From assembly GCF_000517105.1 (NCBI RefSeq), contig NZ_KI912154.1, positions 57,645 to 121,644 of the forward strand: a stretch of DNA of 64,000 nt, read 5' to 3'. Position numbers and translations under genes: made by a program. Of this stretch, positions 8,915 through 17,215 are shown piece after piece. Position 1 is the first letter of the stretch; every line of letters begins with the position of its first letter. Source of the DNA: Fischerella sp. PCC 9605. GTDB taxonomy: Bacteria; Cyanobacteriota; Cyanobacteriia; Cyanobacteriales; Nostocaceae. The notes under the pieces are model-generated. The model was not told the origin of the DNA and made no database searches. It was given only the letters and a program-made list of their open reading frames with translations.

Positions 8915-11900
8915 ATGACAGATAATCATGTGACTGCCACTCTTTCACCCGCAGACAGGGAAGCGATCCTGCAAGTGATCGCTACTATCCGTGAGAAATT
9001 ACCACTGTTAGCTAATTTAACAACTGAAGAGTTTCAAAACTTACCTAACTTAGATGATCGAAGTTGGGCGATTGTCAGTAAAGCTTTGGATGTGGCCCAA
9101 AAGCAAGACTCTCTTCCACCAAATAACTCACATAAGAAGCATCAGACCCTGCAAGAGATTCTCAAGCAACGCCAACAATCAAATTTTGTGGGCAGAGAAG
9201 AAGAAATCACGATATTTCGCCATAATTTAGAATTACCACTTGAGGATCATCACCGTCGTTTTATTTTTAATGTCTCTGGCCGAGGTGGTGTTGGTAAAAG
9301 TTCTTTGCTGCGCCAGTTCCGCCAAATTGCTGAAAATGCAAAATTCATTACCGCTTATACGGACGAGTTGGAAAAAGGCGTACCGGAGGTAATGAATCAT
9401 TTAGCACAACAACTAGAGCAGTACGGTTACATATTAGCAAAATTTTCTGAAAGTTACAAACTTTACCAACAAAAGCTACAAGAACTAGAAATAGATCCGG
9501 AAGTACCTCAAGGATTTTCGGCTTTTATGGGGCGATCGCTGTTTAAGGGCGACGTGCATTTGACACAGCAAATTCCAGGTACTGATATTGTCTTAGAATT
9601 TGCAGATCAGGATGCGGGCGTCACTCAACAAGAGTGGACTTCTTACGTAGCCAGAAAATTAATCAACAAAGACGAACTACGTTTAATACAGGAACCTATC
9701 GCAGTCTTGACGCCTCTGTTTTTAGAGGATTTGTGGGAGGTGGCAGTAAATTCTGATATTGCTCTGTTTTTTGATAGCTACGATCGCACAGAAGAATTTT
9801 TAGACCGCTGGCTCAGAGACATTCTCGATGGTCGCTATGGTGACGTACCATCGAATATCTTACTGATTGTTGCAGGTCGGCAGGAGTTAGATAAAAACCA
9901 TTGGAAAGTTTATGAAGAATCAATGGTGCGTCTGGTACTGGAAACTTTTACAGAAGAGGAAACCAAACAATTTCTAACTCGTAAAGGCATTAGCAACGAC
10001 GAGATTATTGATGTAATTTTGCGCCTTTCTGAAGGCTTGCCCCTGCTAGTTGCAACGCTGGCTGCTGAAACCCCCAATGATGACAGCAAAGTTGGCGATG
10101 CTAACGGCATGGTAGTAGAACGCTTCTTAAAGTGGATGAAAGATCCTAAATGGCGGCAAGTAGCGCTGACTGCTGCGATTCCTCGGTTTTTGCAGCGAGA
10201 CGTTTTGGCTCAGTTGCGCCCAGAAGAAGAGGCGGATATGCTGCTAGACTGGCTGCAACAGATGCCGTTTATGAAAGCTCATCCCAACGGTTGGGCGTAT
10301 CATGATGTAGCCAAAACGCTGATGTTACGTCACAAGCGGCTTTCATCGGCACAAAGTTGGACGCAGTTGCAGGGCAAGTTAGCAGATTACTACGAATCCC
10401 TAGCTCAAGATTTACAACTAGATGAACAGAAAAAATGGTGCGATCAAACTTGGCAAAACTACAAGCTGAATGTGTTGTATCACCGCTTGTGTCAAGCACC
10501 ACTCAAGTATTTACCTCTGGCTTTCAATGAATTTTTAGAGACTCTGCAAAAGCATTATAAATTTGCTCAAAGCTGGGCAGAAACAATTGTGCAGGCTGGA
10601 AAAGATTCTGATGCGGCAGAAGTTCAGCGTTGGGGTGAAAAGCTACTCAAAGGGTTGAAAGCCTGGAAAGAGCAAGAGTATGAAGACACTGCTCAAATGT
10701 TTGCAGCACTGATAGAGCAGGGCAAGGTTGATGTCAAGTGGCGAGCCTTGGCTTACAGTTTCAAAGGGGCAACTTATTACAAAATGAAACGCTATGATGA
10801 AGCCCTTAAGAGCCTGAATCAAGCCATTAAACTCAACCCTGCGCTCAACTGTGCGATCGAACTTCGAGGTCATGTTTTTGCTCACAAGAAGCGTTACTCA
10901 GACGCGGTTAAATGCTTTGATCGCCTCATTAAACTCGAACCCGATCGCCCCAGACCAGTTGCACAACGGGGCTATGTCTATCAATTGATGGAGCGTTATG
11001 ACCAAGCCCTAGCAGACTTCAACCGCGCCATTGAACTTGATCCCAATTACACCTGGGCAAAAACTCAACGCGGGTATAACTATCTATTAATGCAGCGCTA
11101 TGACGAAGTTGTGCAAGATATGATTTGCATTCTGGAAGTTGAACCGGAGCAGATCGGGGCACTGGCACTGCGAGGAGCAGCATATCATTTGCTGGAGCGT
11201 TATGGTGAAGCGATCGCGGACTTTAACCGCGTTCTCAAATATGAGCCGGATAATATCCAGGTGAGAGCGCTACGAGGTGCAGCGCATTACTTGTTGGGAC
11301 ATTACACCGAAGCCCTACCAGACTTTAACCACATTCTAGAACTTGAACCAGATCACATCCAGGCGATTGCACTGCGGGGTGTAATCTACCAATTGATCGA
11401 ACATTACATGGAAGCAGTCCAAGATTTTGACCGAGTTCTGAGACTAGATCCTACATATAAATGGGCATTCGTTCAGCGAGGCGAGACTTACCGCCAGATG
11501 GAATGTTACGCCGAAGCTGTGGAAGACTTTGACTGTGCCATTGCTCTTGATGCTAATGATGTTTGGACAATTGCCAGTCGAGGTGAAACTTACCAGTTAA
11601 TGGGACGCAATAAACAAGCTCTCAAAGACTTTGACCGCGCCTTAGAACTTGACCCCAATTACGCTAGGGCACTTGTCAAGCGGGGTGAGATTTACCAGTC
11701 GATGAAGCTTTATGAGGAAGCCATCAAAGACTTTGATCGTGCCCTTGAAATTGACTCCAATTGTACCCGAGTTATTACCAACCGGGCACAAACTTATCAG
11801 TTGATGGGGCATTATGACCAAGCCATCAAAGACTTTGACCGGGCAATTGAATTTGAACCTGAAAATCTCCAGGTGATTACCAACCGGGCACAGACTTATC

Positions 11901-12898
11901 AGTTGATGGAGCATTATGACCAAGCCATCAAAGACTTTGACCGCGCCCTTGAACTTGACCCCGTGAACGAAAAAGCAATTGTTAGTCGGGCAGAGACTTG
12001 CCAGTTGATGAAGGACTATGACCAAGCCCTCAAGGACTTTGACCGCGCCCTTGAACTTGACCCCATTAACGATAAGGCAATTGTCAGTCGCGCTTACACT
12101 TACTGGATGATGAATTGTTACCAGCAAGCCCTCAAAGAATTTGACCGCGCCATTGAGATTAACTCTAATAATCACAAGGCTTTTGCTGGTCGAGGTCATA
12201 CATACCGGATGATGAATTGTTACACCGAAGCCTTATTAGAATTTGACCGCGCCATTGAAATTAATCCCAATGACGATTGGGCATGGGCTGGTCGGGGTGA
12301 CACTTACTGCCGGATGAAGCGTTACACAGAAGCCTTGAAAGATTTGAACCGTGCCATTGAACTTAATTCTAAACAGCATTACGAATGGAAACTAGCTGGG
12401 CGCGGTTACACCCATCTTATGCTCAAGCGCTATCACGAGGCTGTGGCAGATATCAACCTCGCCATTGAATTAAATACCGATGATGATTGGTATTTATATC
12501 TACGTGCTTTAGCCTACCAAGTCCTCAAGGAACAAAATAAAGCCCGAACTGACCTTACTGTTGCTATTAAAATTGCGAAAAAGCGTTACGAACAAGATAC
12601 CCAGGATTGGCGCAATACGTTTAGAGTGGCTCTTTACTATTTGGCAGTTCAGCATTATCCGACAGTGGAAAGTTTATATCGATATGCCTTAGGCAATGGT
12701 GCTTCCCTAGAGCATATCCGTGAAGCTATCCATAATTTGGATGATTTCTTGACAATCTTCCCTGACCACAAACAGGCTAAATCTATGCACGAGTTATTAC
12801 TGTCTGGTTTAAACAGATGTCTCACAGGTACACCCATCAGTCGTAAAGAGGAGATTAGTCACGAGCGAGAAATGATTAATCAAGTCTCTACAGTCTAA
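8915..12898 (+). CDS. STAND-type P-loop NTPase with C-terminal TPR array
   Basis: The 1327-residue cytoplasmic protein has four parts. An N-terminal helical module (residues 1-65) is shared with the next gene. An FVGRE motif (91-95) opens an NTPase with Walker A GRGGVGKS (122-129) and a Walker B ALFFD ending at Asp287. A helical winged/arm region reaches about residue 590. About 18 tandem TPRs then extend to about residue 1235, with a short helical tail. This is the signal-transduction ATPase (STAND) plan, in which the repeats sense a ligand and the NTPase oligomerises. Many such bacterial proteins act in antiphage or conflict systems; that role here is inference. ATG 8915 has AGAGGAG eight bases upstream and is preferred over GTG 8891. 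Confidence 0.85.
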   Translation: MTDNHVTATLSPADREAILQVIATIREKLPLLANLTTEEFQNLPNLDDRSWAIVSKALDVAQKQDSLPPNNSHKKHQTLQEILKQRQQSNFVGREEEITIFRHNLELPLEDHHRRFIFNVSGRGGVGKSSLLRQFRQIAENAKFITAYTDELEKGVPEVMNHLAQQLEQYGYILAKFSESYKLYQQKLQELEIDPEVPQGFSAFMGRSLFKGDVHLTQQIPGTDIVLEFADQDAGVTQQEWTSYVARKLINKDELRLIQEPIAVLTPLFLEDLWEVAVNSDIALFFDSYDRTEEFLDRWLRDILDGRYGDVPSNILLIVAGRQELDKNHWKVYEESMVRLVLETFTEEETKQFLTRKGISNDEIIDVILRLSEGLPLLVATLAAETPNDDSKVGDANGMVVERFLKWMKDPKWRQVALTAAIPRFLQRDVLAQLRPEEEADMLLDWLQQMPFMKAHPNGWAYHDVAKTLMLRHKRLSSAQSWTQLQGKLADYYESLAQDLQLDEQKKWCDQTWQNYKLNVLYHRLCQAPLKYLPLAFNEFLETLQKHYKFAQSWAETIVQAGKDSDAAEVQRWGEKLLKGLKAWKEQEYEDTAQMFAALIEQGKVDVKWRALAYSFKGATYYKMKRYDEALKSLNQAIKLNPALNCAIELRGHVFAHKKRYSDAVKCFDRLIKLEPDRPRPVAQRGYVYQLMERYDQALADFNRAIELDPNYTWAKTQRGYNYLLMQRYDEVVQDMICILEVEPEQIGALALRGAAYHLLERYGEAIADFNRVLKYEPDNIQVRALRGAAHYLLGHYTEALPDFNHILELEPDHIQAIALRGVIYQLIEHYMEAVQDFDRVLRLDPTYKWAFVQRGETYRQMECYAEAVEDFDCAIALDANDVWTIASRGETYQLMGRNKQALKDFDRALELDPNYARALVKRGEIYQSMKLYEEAIKDFDRALEIDSNCTRVITNRAQTYQLMGHYDQAIKDFDRAIEFEPENLQVITNRAQTYQLMEHYDQAIKDFDRALELDPVNEKAIVSRAETCQLMKDYDQALKDFDRALELDPINDKAIVSRAYTYWMMNCYQQALKEFDRAIEINSNNHKAFAGRGHTYRMMNCYTEALLEFDRAIEINPNDDWAWAGRGDTYCRMKRYTEALKDLNRAIELNSKQHYEWKLAGRGYTHLMLKRYHEAVADINLAIELNTDDDWYLYLRALAYQVLKEQNKARTDLTVAIKIAKKRYEQDTQDWRNTFRVALYYLAVQHYPTVESLYRYALGNGASLEHIREAIHNLDDFLTIFPDHKQAKSMHELLLSGLNRCLTGTPISRKEEISHEREMINQVSTV

Positions 12899-13005
12899 GG
12901 TACTGGGGACTGGGAAGATGGGGAGATGGGAAGAGTGGGGGAGTGGGAGAGGGGGAGAATAACCACTAACCACTAACCACCAATCCCCAATCCCCAACCA
13001 CAGAT
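12899..13005. repeat. GGGGAGAT-type and CCAATCCCCAA-type repeat tract
   Basis: Tandem GGGGAGATGGGA-like units, then AACCACTAACCACTAA and CCAATCCCCAATCCCC units, fill the gap between the STAND gene and its small neighbour. Confidence 0.6.
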
Positions 13006-13090
13006 TTTTCCGCCTCTGCCGCATCCGCATCGCGATCGCTTTTCTCTATTTGGGAACACTGAAATCATGTATCCCAAAGGAGTCATATAT

Positions 13091-13558
13091 ATGACAGCTA
13101 ATCGCATCAGTGCCAATCTTTCCAAAACAGATCGGGAAGCTGTAATGCAGGCGATCGCGACTATTAAAGAAAAGTTACCTTTCTTGGTTGATTTAACAAC
13201 AGAGGAGCGTAAAGCTTTACCAAAGTTAGGCGACAAGAGTCGAGCATTTGTCAGCAAAGCTTTGGAGGTAGCAGGCCAGAATCCGGACTTTTTACCTCGG
13301 TCTTTTGATTTGGATGAAATGCGCCGAGATGTGGAACTTTTTGAAGCGCTGTATCCGATTTTGCTATCACTGTCGCAACTGCAAGAATTGGTAGACGATA
13401 CCTTTGTAGCGGTTGGTAGTGAAGCATATGCAGCAGGGCTAATGGTGTATAACTACGCCAAAGCCAGCGGCAAAGGTGCGGGTTTGGATGCAGCTTTGGA
13501 TGATTTGGGACGGCGCTTTGCTCGGAAAGCCCGCAAAGCACGGGCGCAAATCTCCTAA
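13091..13558 (+). CDS. Small helical protein sharing the STAND protein's N-terminal module
   Basis: The 155-residue protein falls into two parts. Residues 1-63 align without gaps to the start of the STAND protein upstream (38 of 63 identical by eye; shared stretches DRE, IATI, EKLP, LTTEE, VSKAL). Residues 70-155 form a separate helical domain with a basic Arg/Lys-rich end. I know similar small proteins occur widely in cyanobacteria but no function. The shared module looks like an adaptor domain that lets the two proteins associate, which is inference. ATG 13091 is chosen because AAAGGAG lies at 13076-13082; ATG 13067 is upstream of that site. Confidence 0.75.
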   Translation: MTANRISANLSKTDREAVMQAIATIKEKLPFLVDLTTEERKALPKLGDKSRAFVSKALEVAGQNPDFLPRSFDLDEMRRDVELFEALYPILLSLSQLQELVDDTFVAVGSEAYAAGLMVYNYAKASGKGAGLDAALDDLGRRFARKARKARAQIS

Positions 13559-13668
13559 AGTGTAAAAATTATCTCGACTTTCGGGGTTCAAAGTAAAAGA
13601 TTAAAGCTTTGAGCCGGAATGTTCAAGTATACAGCTTGACATTTCGAGTTCAAAGCTTAAATTTTGCA

Positions 13669-13836
13669 GTTTCAAGCGTGGCGTTTCTTGTTTCAAGCGT
13701 GGCGTTTCTTGTTTCAAGTGAGAAGTTTCTTGTTTCAAGTGAGAAGTTTCTCGTTTCAAGTGAGAAGTTTCTTGTTTCAAGTGAGAAGTTTCTTGTTTCA
13801 AGTGAGAAGTTTCTTGTTTCAAGTGAGAAATGTGGA
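13669..13836. repeat. 21-bp tandem repeat array, eight units
   Basis: Eight head-to-tail 21-bp units start at 13669, 13690, 13711, 13732, 13753, 13774, 13795 and 13816. Units 1-2 contain GCGTGGC, units 3-7 contain TGAGAAG, and unit 8 is degenerate. Each junction holds the short palindrome CTTGTTTCAAG. More degenerate copies extend back to about 13590. Because 21 is a multiple of 3, the array is open in several frames on both strands, but nothing suggests it is translated. Confidence 0.9.
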
Positions 13837-13927
13837 GTTTTGAGAGCGATCGCGTCATGATATAGGGCAATACGGTTCACTTAGCAGAACTTGATTATTG
13901 AAGATCCCCCTAAATCCCCCTTAAAAA

Positions 13928-15088
13928 GCAGGGCTGTTTCATTCCACAAGGGCAAGAAGTTTGTCAATATCATGACAGAGAAATCTTTGAGATGTTGTGA
14001 TGGAAGCATGACCATTTCGACGGAGTATGTTGAGAGCGATCGCTCGAATAACTGAGAGATTTGCCGGAGCATGACCCAGACGTATTTTTGAGTCATCCTC
14101 TTTGAGAACTACGTCTTTAATCCAATGAAGGCGATTTTCGATACTCCAATGACCGCGAATACCACAACTCATATCTTGTGCCGAATGAATGAGGCTACTA
14201 ATGTAACAAACAATCTTATGATATGGTTTACCAGAGCGTGTCCCAGTCCTTTCGACTCGAATTAATGACTGAATTCCCAGCCATGCTGGATCAATTCCCT
14301 TGAGATCATGGAAAACTTCTACTGTACGTGTGGTGAATCGATCTCTAATTTTTTCGGTGGCTGTATAACGACTCGCTGGCTTAGTTGTGGTTGCAATGCG
14401 CTGAATATGACGATGTAACTTTGGCTGATTGTCTTTAACAGCAATGAGATAATCGTTGCCACTGTCGAGGATTAACTGGCAAGTTTTTTTTGGCAATGTA
14501 GAGAATCCAGACTGAAGACAGCACCTTTGATCTCCAAAGCGGCAATTAAATTTTGTACAGTTTGGATTTCACTTGATTGCTTGTTTTCTAGTTTTTCCAT
14601 TCCTAAAACTAGCCCTCTTTTGCTGGCAAATATTGATACTATGCTGACAAAGTTTTGACATCTTTTTTCATAATCAATCACTGTGCCTTTAATGCTTTTA
14701 CCATCTATTCCAAACCATTCTGATTCTGCTAAATCAACGTAGTCTTGTGCCCACTGATTAAATCTGTCCACCAGTTTCTCAAAGTCTACTCCCATGACTA
14801 CACGTCTGATAGTTGAGTATGAAGGAACACCATGTTTTTCGATTCCAAACGCCACAATCAATGCACGTCGATGCCTATGAGCAAAATCTCCCCATCCACG
14901 ATACCCAACATACCCACTCATCGTGCCCATTATTACAAACAGTAAGACTAGCCATAGTGGGTGCCTTCGACCATCAGTCGTTCTGAAGTCTTCTACTTGC
15001 CGCAACTCTTCTATCAGATTTGCACCCATGATTTTTCTCCCCTCAACACTTGCTATTTTACCTGTTTTAGGGAATGAAACAGCCCTGC
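13928..15088 (-). mobile_element. ISAs1-family insertion sequence
   Basis: Perfect 18-bp terminal inverted repeats, GCAGGGCTGTTTCATTCC (13928-13945) and its complement (15071-15088), enclose a transposase gene in two frames. The roughly 1.16-kb length fits the ISAs1 family. The stop codon of the transposase lies inside the left repeat. No exact target-site duplication was found: the flanks CCTTAAAAAG and CCTTTAGGGG are only partly similar, as expected if the target itself was a repeat. Confidence 0.88.
13939..15029 (-). pseudogene. ISAs1-family transposase, split by a -1 frameshift at an A8 run
   Basis: The upstream frame (15029 to 14472, 185 residues) holds the ISAs1 N-terminus and the first two catalytic Asp residues (FGIDGKSIKG and FSLDSLHCQKK). 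The downstream frame (ending 13939) holds the rest, with the catalytic Glu in HWSIENRLHW. The frames meet at eight consecutive A residues (template T run at 14484-14491). Slipping back one base there reads QKKT, as in intact relatives, and gives about 363 residues, the normal length. It may be expressed through programmed slippage like some other IS transposases, or it may have lost one A from an A9 run and be dead; the sequence cannot decide. Confidence 0.85.
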
Positions 15089-15100
15089 CCTTTAGGGGGA

Positions 15101-15271
15101 CTAGGGTGTGTTTTCAAAGTATCAGTTTTGTCATGCTGTAGGCGTAGCCTTCCCGTAGGGTACGAAGCGACAGCGTAGTGAAGCATCTCTATAACCCTGA
15201 TTTTTACGAGATTCTTCGCTTCATTTCATTTTGCTCAGAATGACATTTAGGAGTTTGAAAACACGCCCTAG
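15101..15271. mobile_element. MITE-like element with GTTTTCAAA inverted ends
   Basis: CTAGGGTGTGTTTTCAAA (15101-15118) and TTTGAAAACACGCCCTAG (15254-15271) are inverted repeats with one mismatch. They enclose about 135 bp that include the dispersed GTAGGCGTAGCCTTCCCGTA motif. There is no coding capacity. It sits directly beside the IS, inside the outer repeat. Confidence 0.65.
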
Positions 15272-15304
15272 GGGGGATCGCAGCCTTAACTGAACCGTAT
15301 TGCC

Positions 15305-16195
15305 TTAAAAAGGGGGACTTTGGCTGCTCAAAGTTTTGGATAGTCCCATGCGTGTGAATAGCGCTGGTGCTAAGAAGGTAATCCACAGTGCTGCCAAACA
15401 AAAAGTTATTGTATTGCGTGCTAACTCATTGCTGATAATGAAGCGAAAACTCAAGACAAGCATCACCAGTACTCCCAAACCTATTATCACCTTCAGCACT
15501 TGTTTGCGTTTGGGGACTTTAGCAGGAGAATATCGGACATACCAATATTCTAAAGGTATTCCTATTCCTGCACCCACAGCAGCACCAAACACTTCCCAAC
15601 CTTCTGGAAAAAAGCTGGTGAAGGGAAACACGCCAATAGGTGCTGAGAGACTGAGAACTAGGAAAAATCTAAATGTCCTGCCAGAGAAGCAACGCACCAG
15701 CACAGGCCACAACCGCTGATACACTACCACCAAAATTAGTCCAAGTGCTAAACCACTGAGTACGTCGCCTAAATAATGTACGCCTAGATACAAGCGAGAT
15801 ACCATCACTCCCAAAACTATACAGGCTGTCACAGCTGCTGGAATACGATTAAATGCGCTTAGTGTTCCCCAAAGAAGAGTTGCAGTTCCAGTGTGTCCGC
15901 TGGGAAAAGATGACAGTGCTAGCTTTTCATGAACTATTATTTGCGGGTCGTGCGGACGCGGTACATAAAAGATTGACCAGATCAATACATTAATTAGTGT
16001 TACTAAGAGAACTGCACCCACTAAGCACCAAGCAAATCGTCTTCCGGAAATCCAAAATGCTAAAGCGAAAGCCACTGTTACAGCCGTAGCTGTTCCCAAT
16101 TCTGATAAAGTTTGAAAAAATAAATTCCAACTCTCACCAAATAATTGCTGAACAAAAATAATTGGTTCTGGACTCCAGAGAAACTCAATTAGCAT
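15305..16195 (-). CDS. PAP2-superfamily membrane phosphatase
   Basis: The 296-residue polytopic protein carries the type 2 phosphatidic acid phosphatase motifs: YVPRPHDPQ, SFPSGHTG and SRLYLGVHYLGDV, the last holding the catalytic His/Asp relay. It probably dephosphorylates a lipid phosphate or undecaprenyl pyrophosphate at the outer face of the membrane. The Lys normally seven residues before the motif-1 Arg is a Trp here, so motif 1 is not canonical. The C-terminal half adds several more membrane helices. The last six codons and the stop lie in the repeat at 15302-15320, so mobile DNA has set the present C-terminus. Confidence 0.85.
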   Translation of the reverse strand: MLIEFLWSPEPIIFVQQLFGESWNLFFQTLSELGTATAVTVAFALAFWISGRRFAWCLVGAVLLVTLINVLIWSIFYVPRPHDPQIIVHEKLALSSFPSGHTGTATLLWGTLSAFNRIPAAVTACIVLGVMVSRLYLGVHYLGDVLSGLALGLILVVVYQRLWPVLVRCFSGRTFRFFLVLSLSAPIGVFPFTSFFPEGWEVFGAAVGAGIGIPLEYWYVRYSPAKVPKRKQVLKVIIGLGVLVMLVLSFRFIISNELARNTITFCLAALWITFLAPALFTRMGLSKTLSSQSPPF

Positions 16196-16425
16196 TGGCG
16201 ACTACTAAAAATTTTTCTAGTAGTTTATCAAGGATGCAAGCCTCTTCCATAATTTTTCGACCACCAACCCAATCCCCAATCCCTAATCCCCAATCTCCTT
16301 TACTCTGTGTTTATCTGTGGTCGATTTATAAAACCTGATTTTTGTCATAGCTTTAATTCACATCAGGCGTAATACCAATTCTCGAAAGTGGAACTAAGTA
16401 GATAAACATAAATAAAGTAAAAATA

Positions 16426-16491
16426 GGGCGGGCGAGACGCCCACCCCACAAGAACAACAAATCTCTTGTGAGGTGGGCATCCTGCCCGCCC
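16426..16491. repeat. Long GC-rich hairpin
   Basis: GGGCGGGCGAGACGCCCACC and a matching GGTGGGCATCCTGCCCGCCC form a stem of about 25 bp with few mismatches around a short A-rich loop. Confidence 0.7.
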
Positions 16492-16547
16492 TTGTCAAAA
16501 AATAAGCACTTTATGTTTAATTACGTCCATCTACTTACACATAGTTC

Positions 16548-16574
16548 GTAGTAAGCACGCTTTGTGCTTACTAC
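16548..16574. repeat. Perfect 11-bp-stem hairpin
   Basis: GTAGTAAGCAC, a 5-base loop, then GTGCTTACTAC. No T-run follows. Confidence 0.65.
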
Positions 16575-16657
16575 AAATCAATAACATTTGTAGTCATTTT
16601 CCTTTGAAAGGGTATAACTTATACCATTTTGAAAAAATAATGCGACAAATAGACATT

Positions 16658-16685
16658 GTAGAGACGCGCCATGGCGCGTCTCTAC
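16658..16685. repeat. Perfect 28-bp palindrome (dispersed)
   Basis: The half-site GTAGAGACGCGCCA is followed immediately by its exact complement, centred on an NcoI-like CCATGG. Its central 20 bp recur exactly at 49614-49633, so this is a dispersed palindromic element. Confidence 0.8.
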
Positions 16686-16727
16686 ATCAGGATGGGTTGT
16701 AAACATTTATTAAATCGGTATTATTTT

Positions 16728-17114
16728 TTACCGCACAATCGGACTGGCGTGATGATGTACTAAATACCACTTGCCACCGAGAAGTTCAAACACATTTGTA
16801 GCTAGCGATCGCGCTTCTATTTTCCTACCATTAATAACTTGCATGACATTTTCTATTAGCACGACATAGGCGATATTCTCGCGAACTTCTGTAGCAATTA
16901 TGTCTCTATTTATTTCAATATAAGGAGTGTTTTGAAATATCTTTTCCCAGGAGGTGCGAATTGCTTTCCAACCCTGGAGTAGATTCCAACCAGGGTGAAC
17001 GCAAAGACTACCAGTTCCTTGAGACCAAACTGTGCTCATCGCCTCAATGTCTTTTTTTTCAAATGCTCGGTAAAAAGCGTCGTTAACGGCTAAAATTTCA
17101 GAATTATTAGTCAT
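16728..17114 (-). CDS. SnoaL-like / NTF2-fold protein (DUF4440-type)
   Basis: The 128-residue soluble protein has the opening of NTF2-fold SnoaL-like proteins (ILAVNDAFYRAFEKKDIEAMSTVWSQ), then a WEKIF helix and strands ending GKWYLVHHHASPIV. Such single-domain proteins form a cone-shaped pocket; substrate and reaction are unknown here. A longer frame from 17198 exists, but its extra 28 residues (TINNQQPTTNNQQ) are encoded by an intergenic GTTGGTT repeat, so ATG 17114 is the likely start. It lies about 100 bases downstream of the hybrid kinase and may be cotranscribed with it. Confidence 0.75.
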   Translation of the reverse strand: MTNNSEILAVNDAFYRAFEKKDIEAMSTVWSQGTGSLCVHPGWNLLQGWKAIRTSWEKIFQNTPYIEINRDIIATEVRENIAYVVLIENVMQVINGRKIEARSLATNVFELLGGKWYLVHHHASPIVR

Positions 17115-17215
17115 TTGTTGGTTGTTGGTTGTTGGTTGTTGGTTGTTGATTGTTCCATAGACGCGTAGCGGCTTCCCGCAGGGTAGAACAAACAACAAAC
17201 AACTAACAACAAATT
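17115..17215. repeat. GTTGGTT / AACAACAA fold-back repeat
   Basis: Tandem GTTGGTTGTTGG units and their complement (AACAAACAACAAAC) flank a short GCGTAGCGGCTTCCCGCAGG palindrome of the kind seen near 15140. Confidence 0.55.

Larger units (their letters stand above)
13868..15302. mobile_element. MITE-like outer inverted repeats enclosing the IS
   Basis: CAATACGGTTCA (13868-13879) is matched in inverse by TGAACCGTATTG (15291-15302). Inside it, GATCCCCCTA (13903-13912) is matched by TAGGGGGGATC (15269-15279). The two halves look like the ends of a small non-autonomous element split by later insertions. A related end, AATACGGTTTAGTTAAGG, occurs alone near 55962-55979. Confidence 0.6.
16196..16727. 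other. Intergenic region dense in palindromes
   Basis: No gene is supported in this 530-base gap. It holds a CCAATCCCCAA tandem tract (16268-16300) and three separate palindromes at 16426-16491, 16548-16574 and 16658-16685. Confidence 0.6.

Noticed and set aside
13669..13836. Possible CRISPR array
   Set aside because: The 21-bp units are directly adjacent with no unique spacers and no cas genes nearby.
13601..13880. Repetitive frames on both strands (for example repeats of ETSHLKQ and KFLVSSE)
   Set aside because: They are produced by the 21-bp tandem array, whose length is a multiple of three; there is no ribosome site and no conserved domain.
13918..15098. Target-site duplication of the IS
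   Set aside because: The flanks CCTTAAAAAG and CCTTTAGGGG match only partly, so a duplication cannot be claimed.
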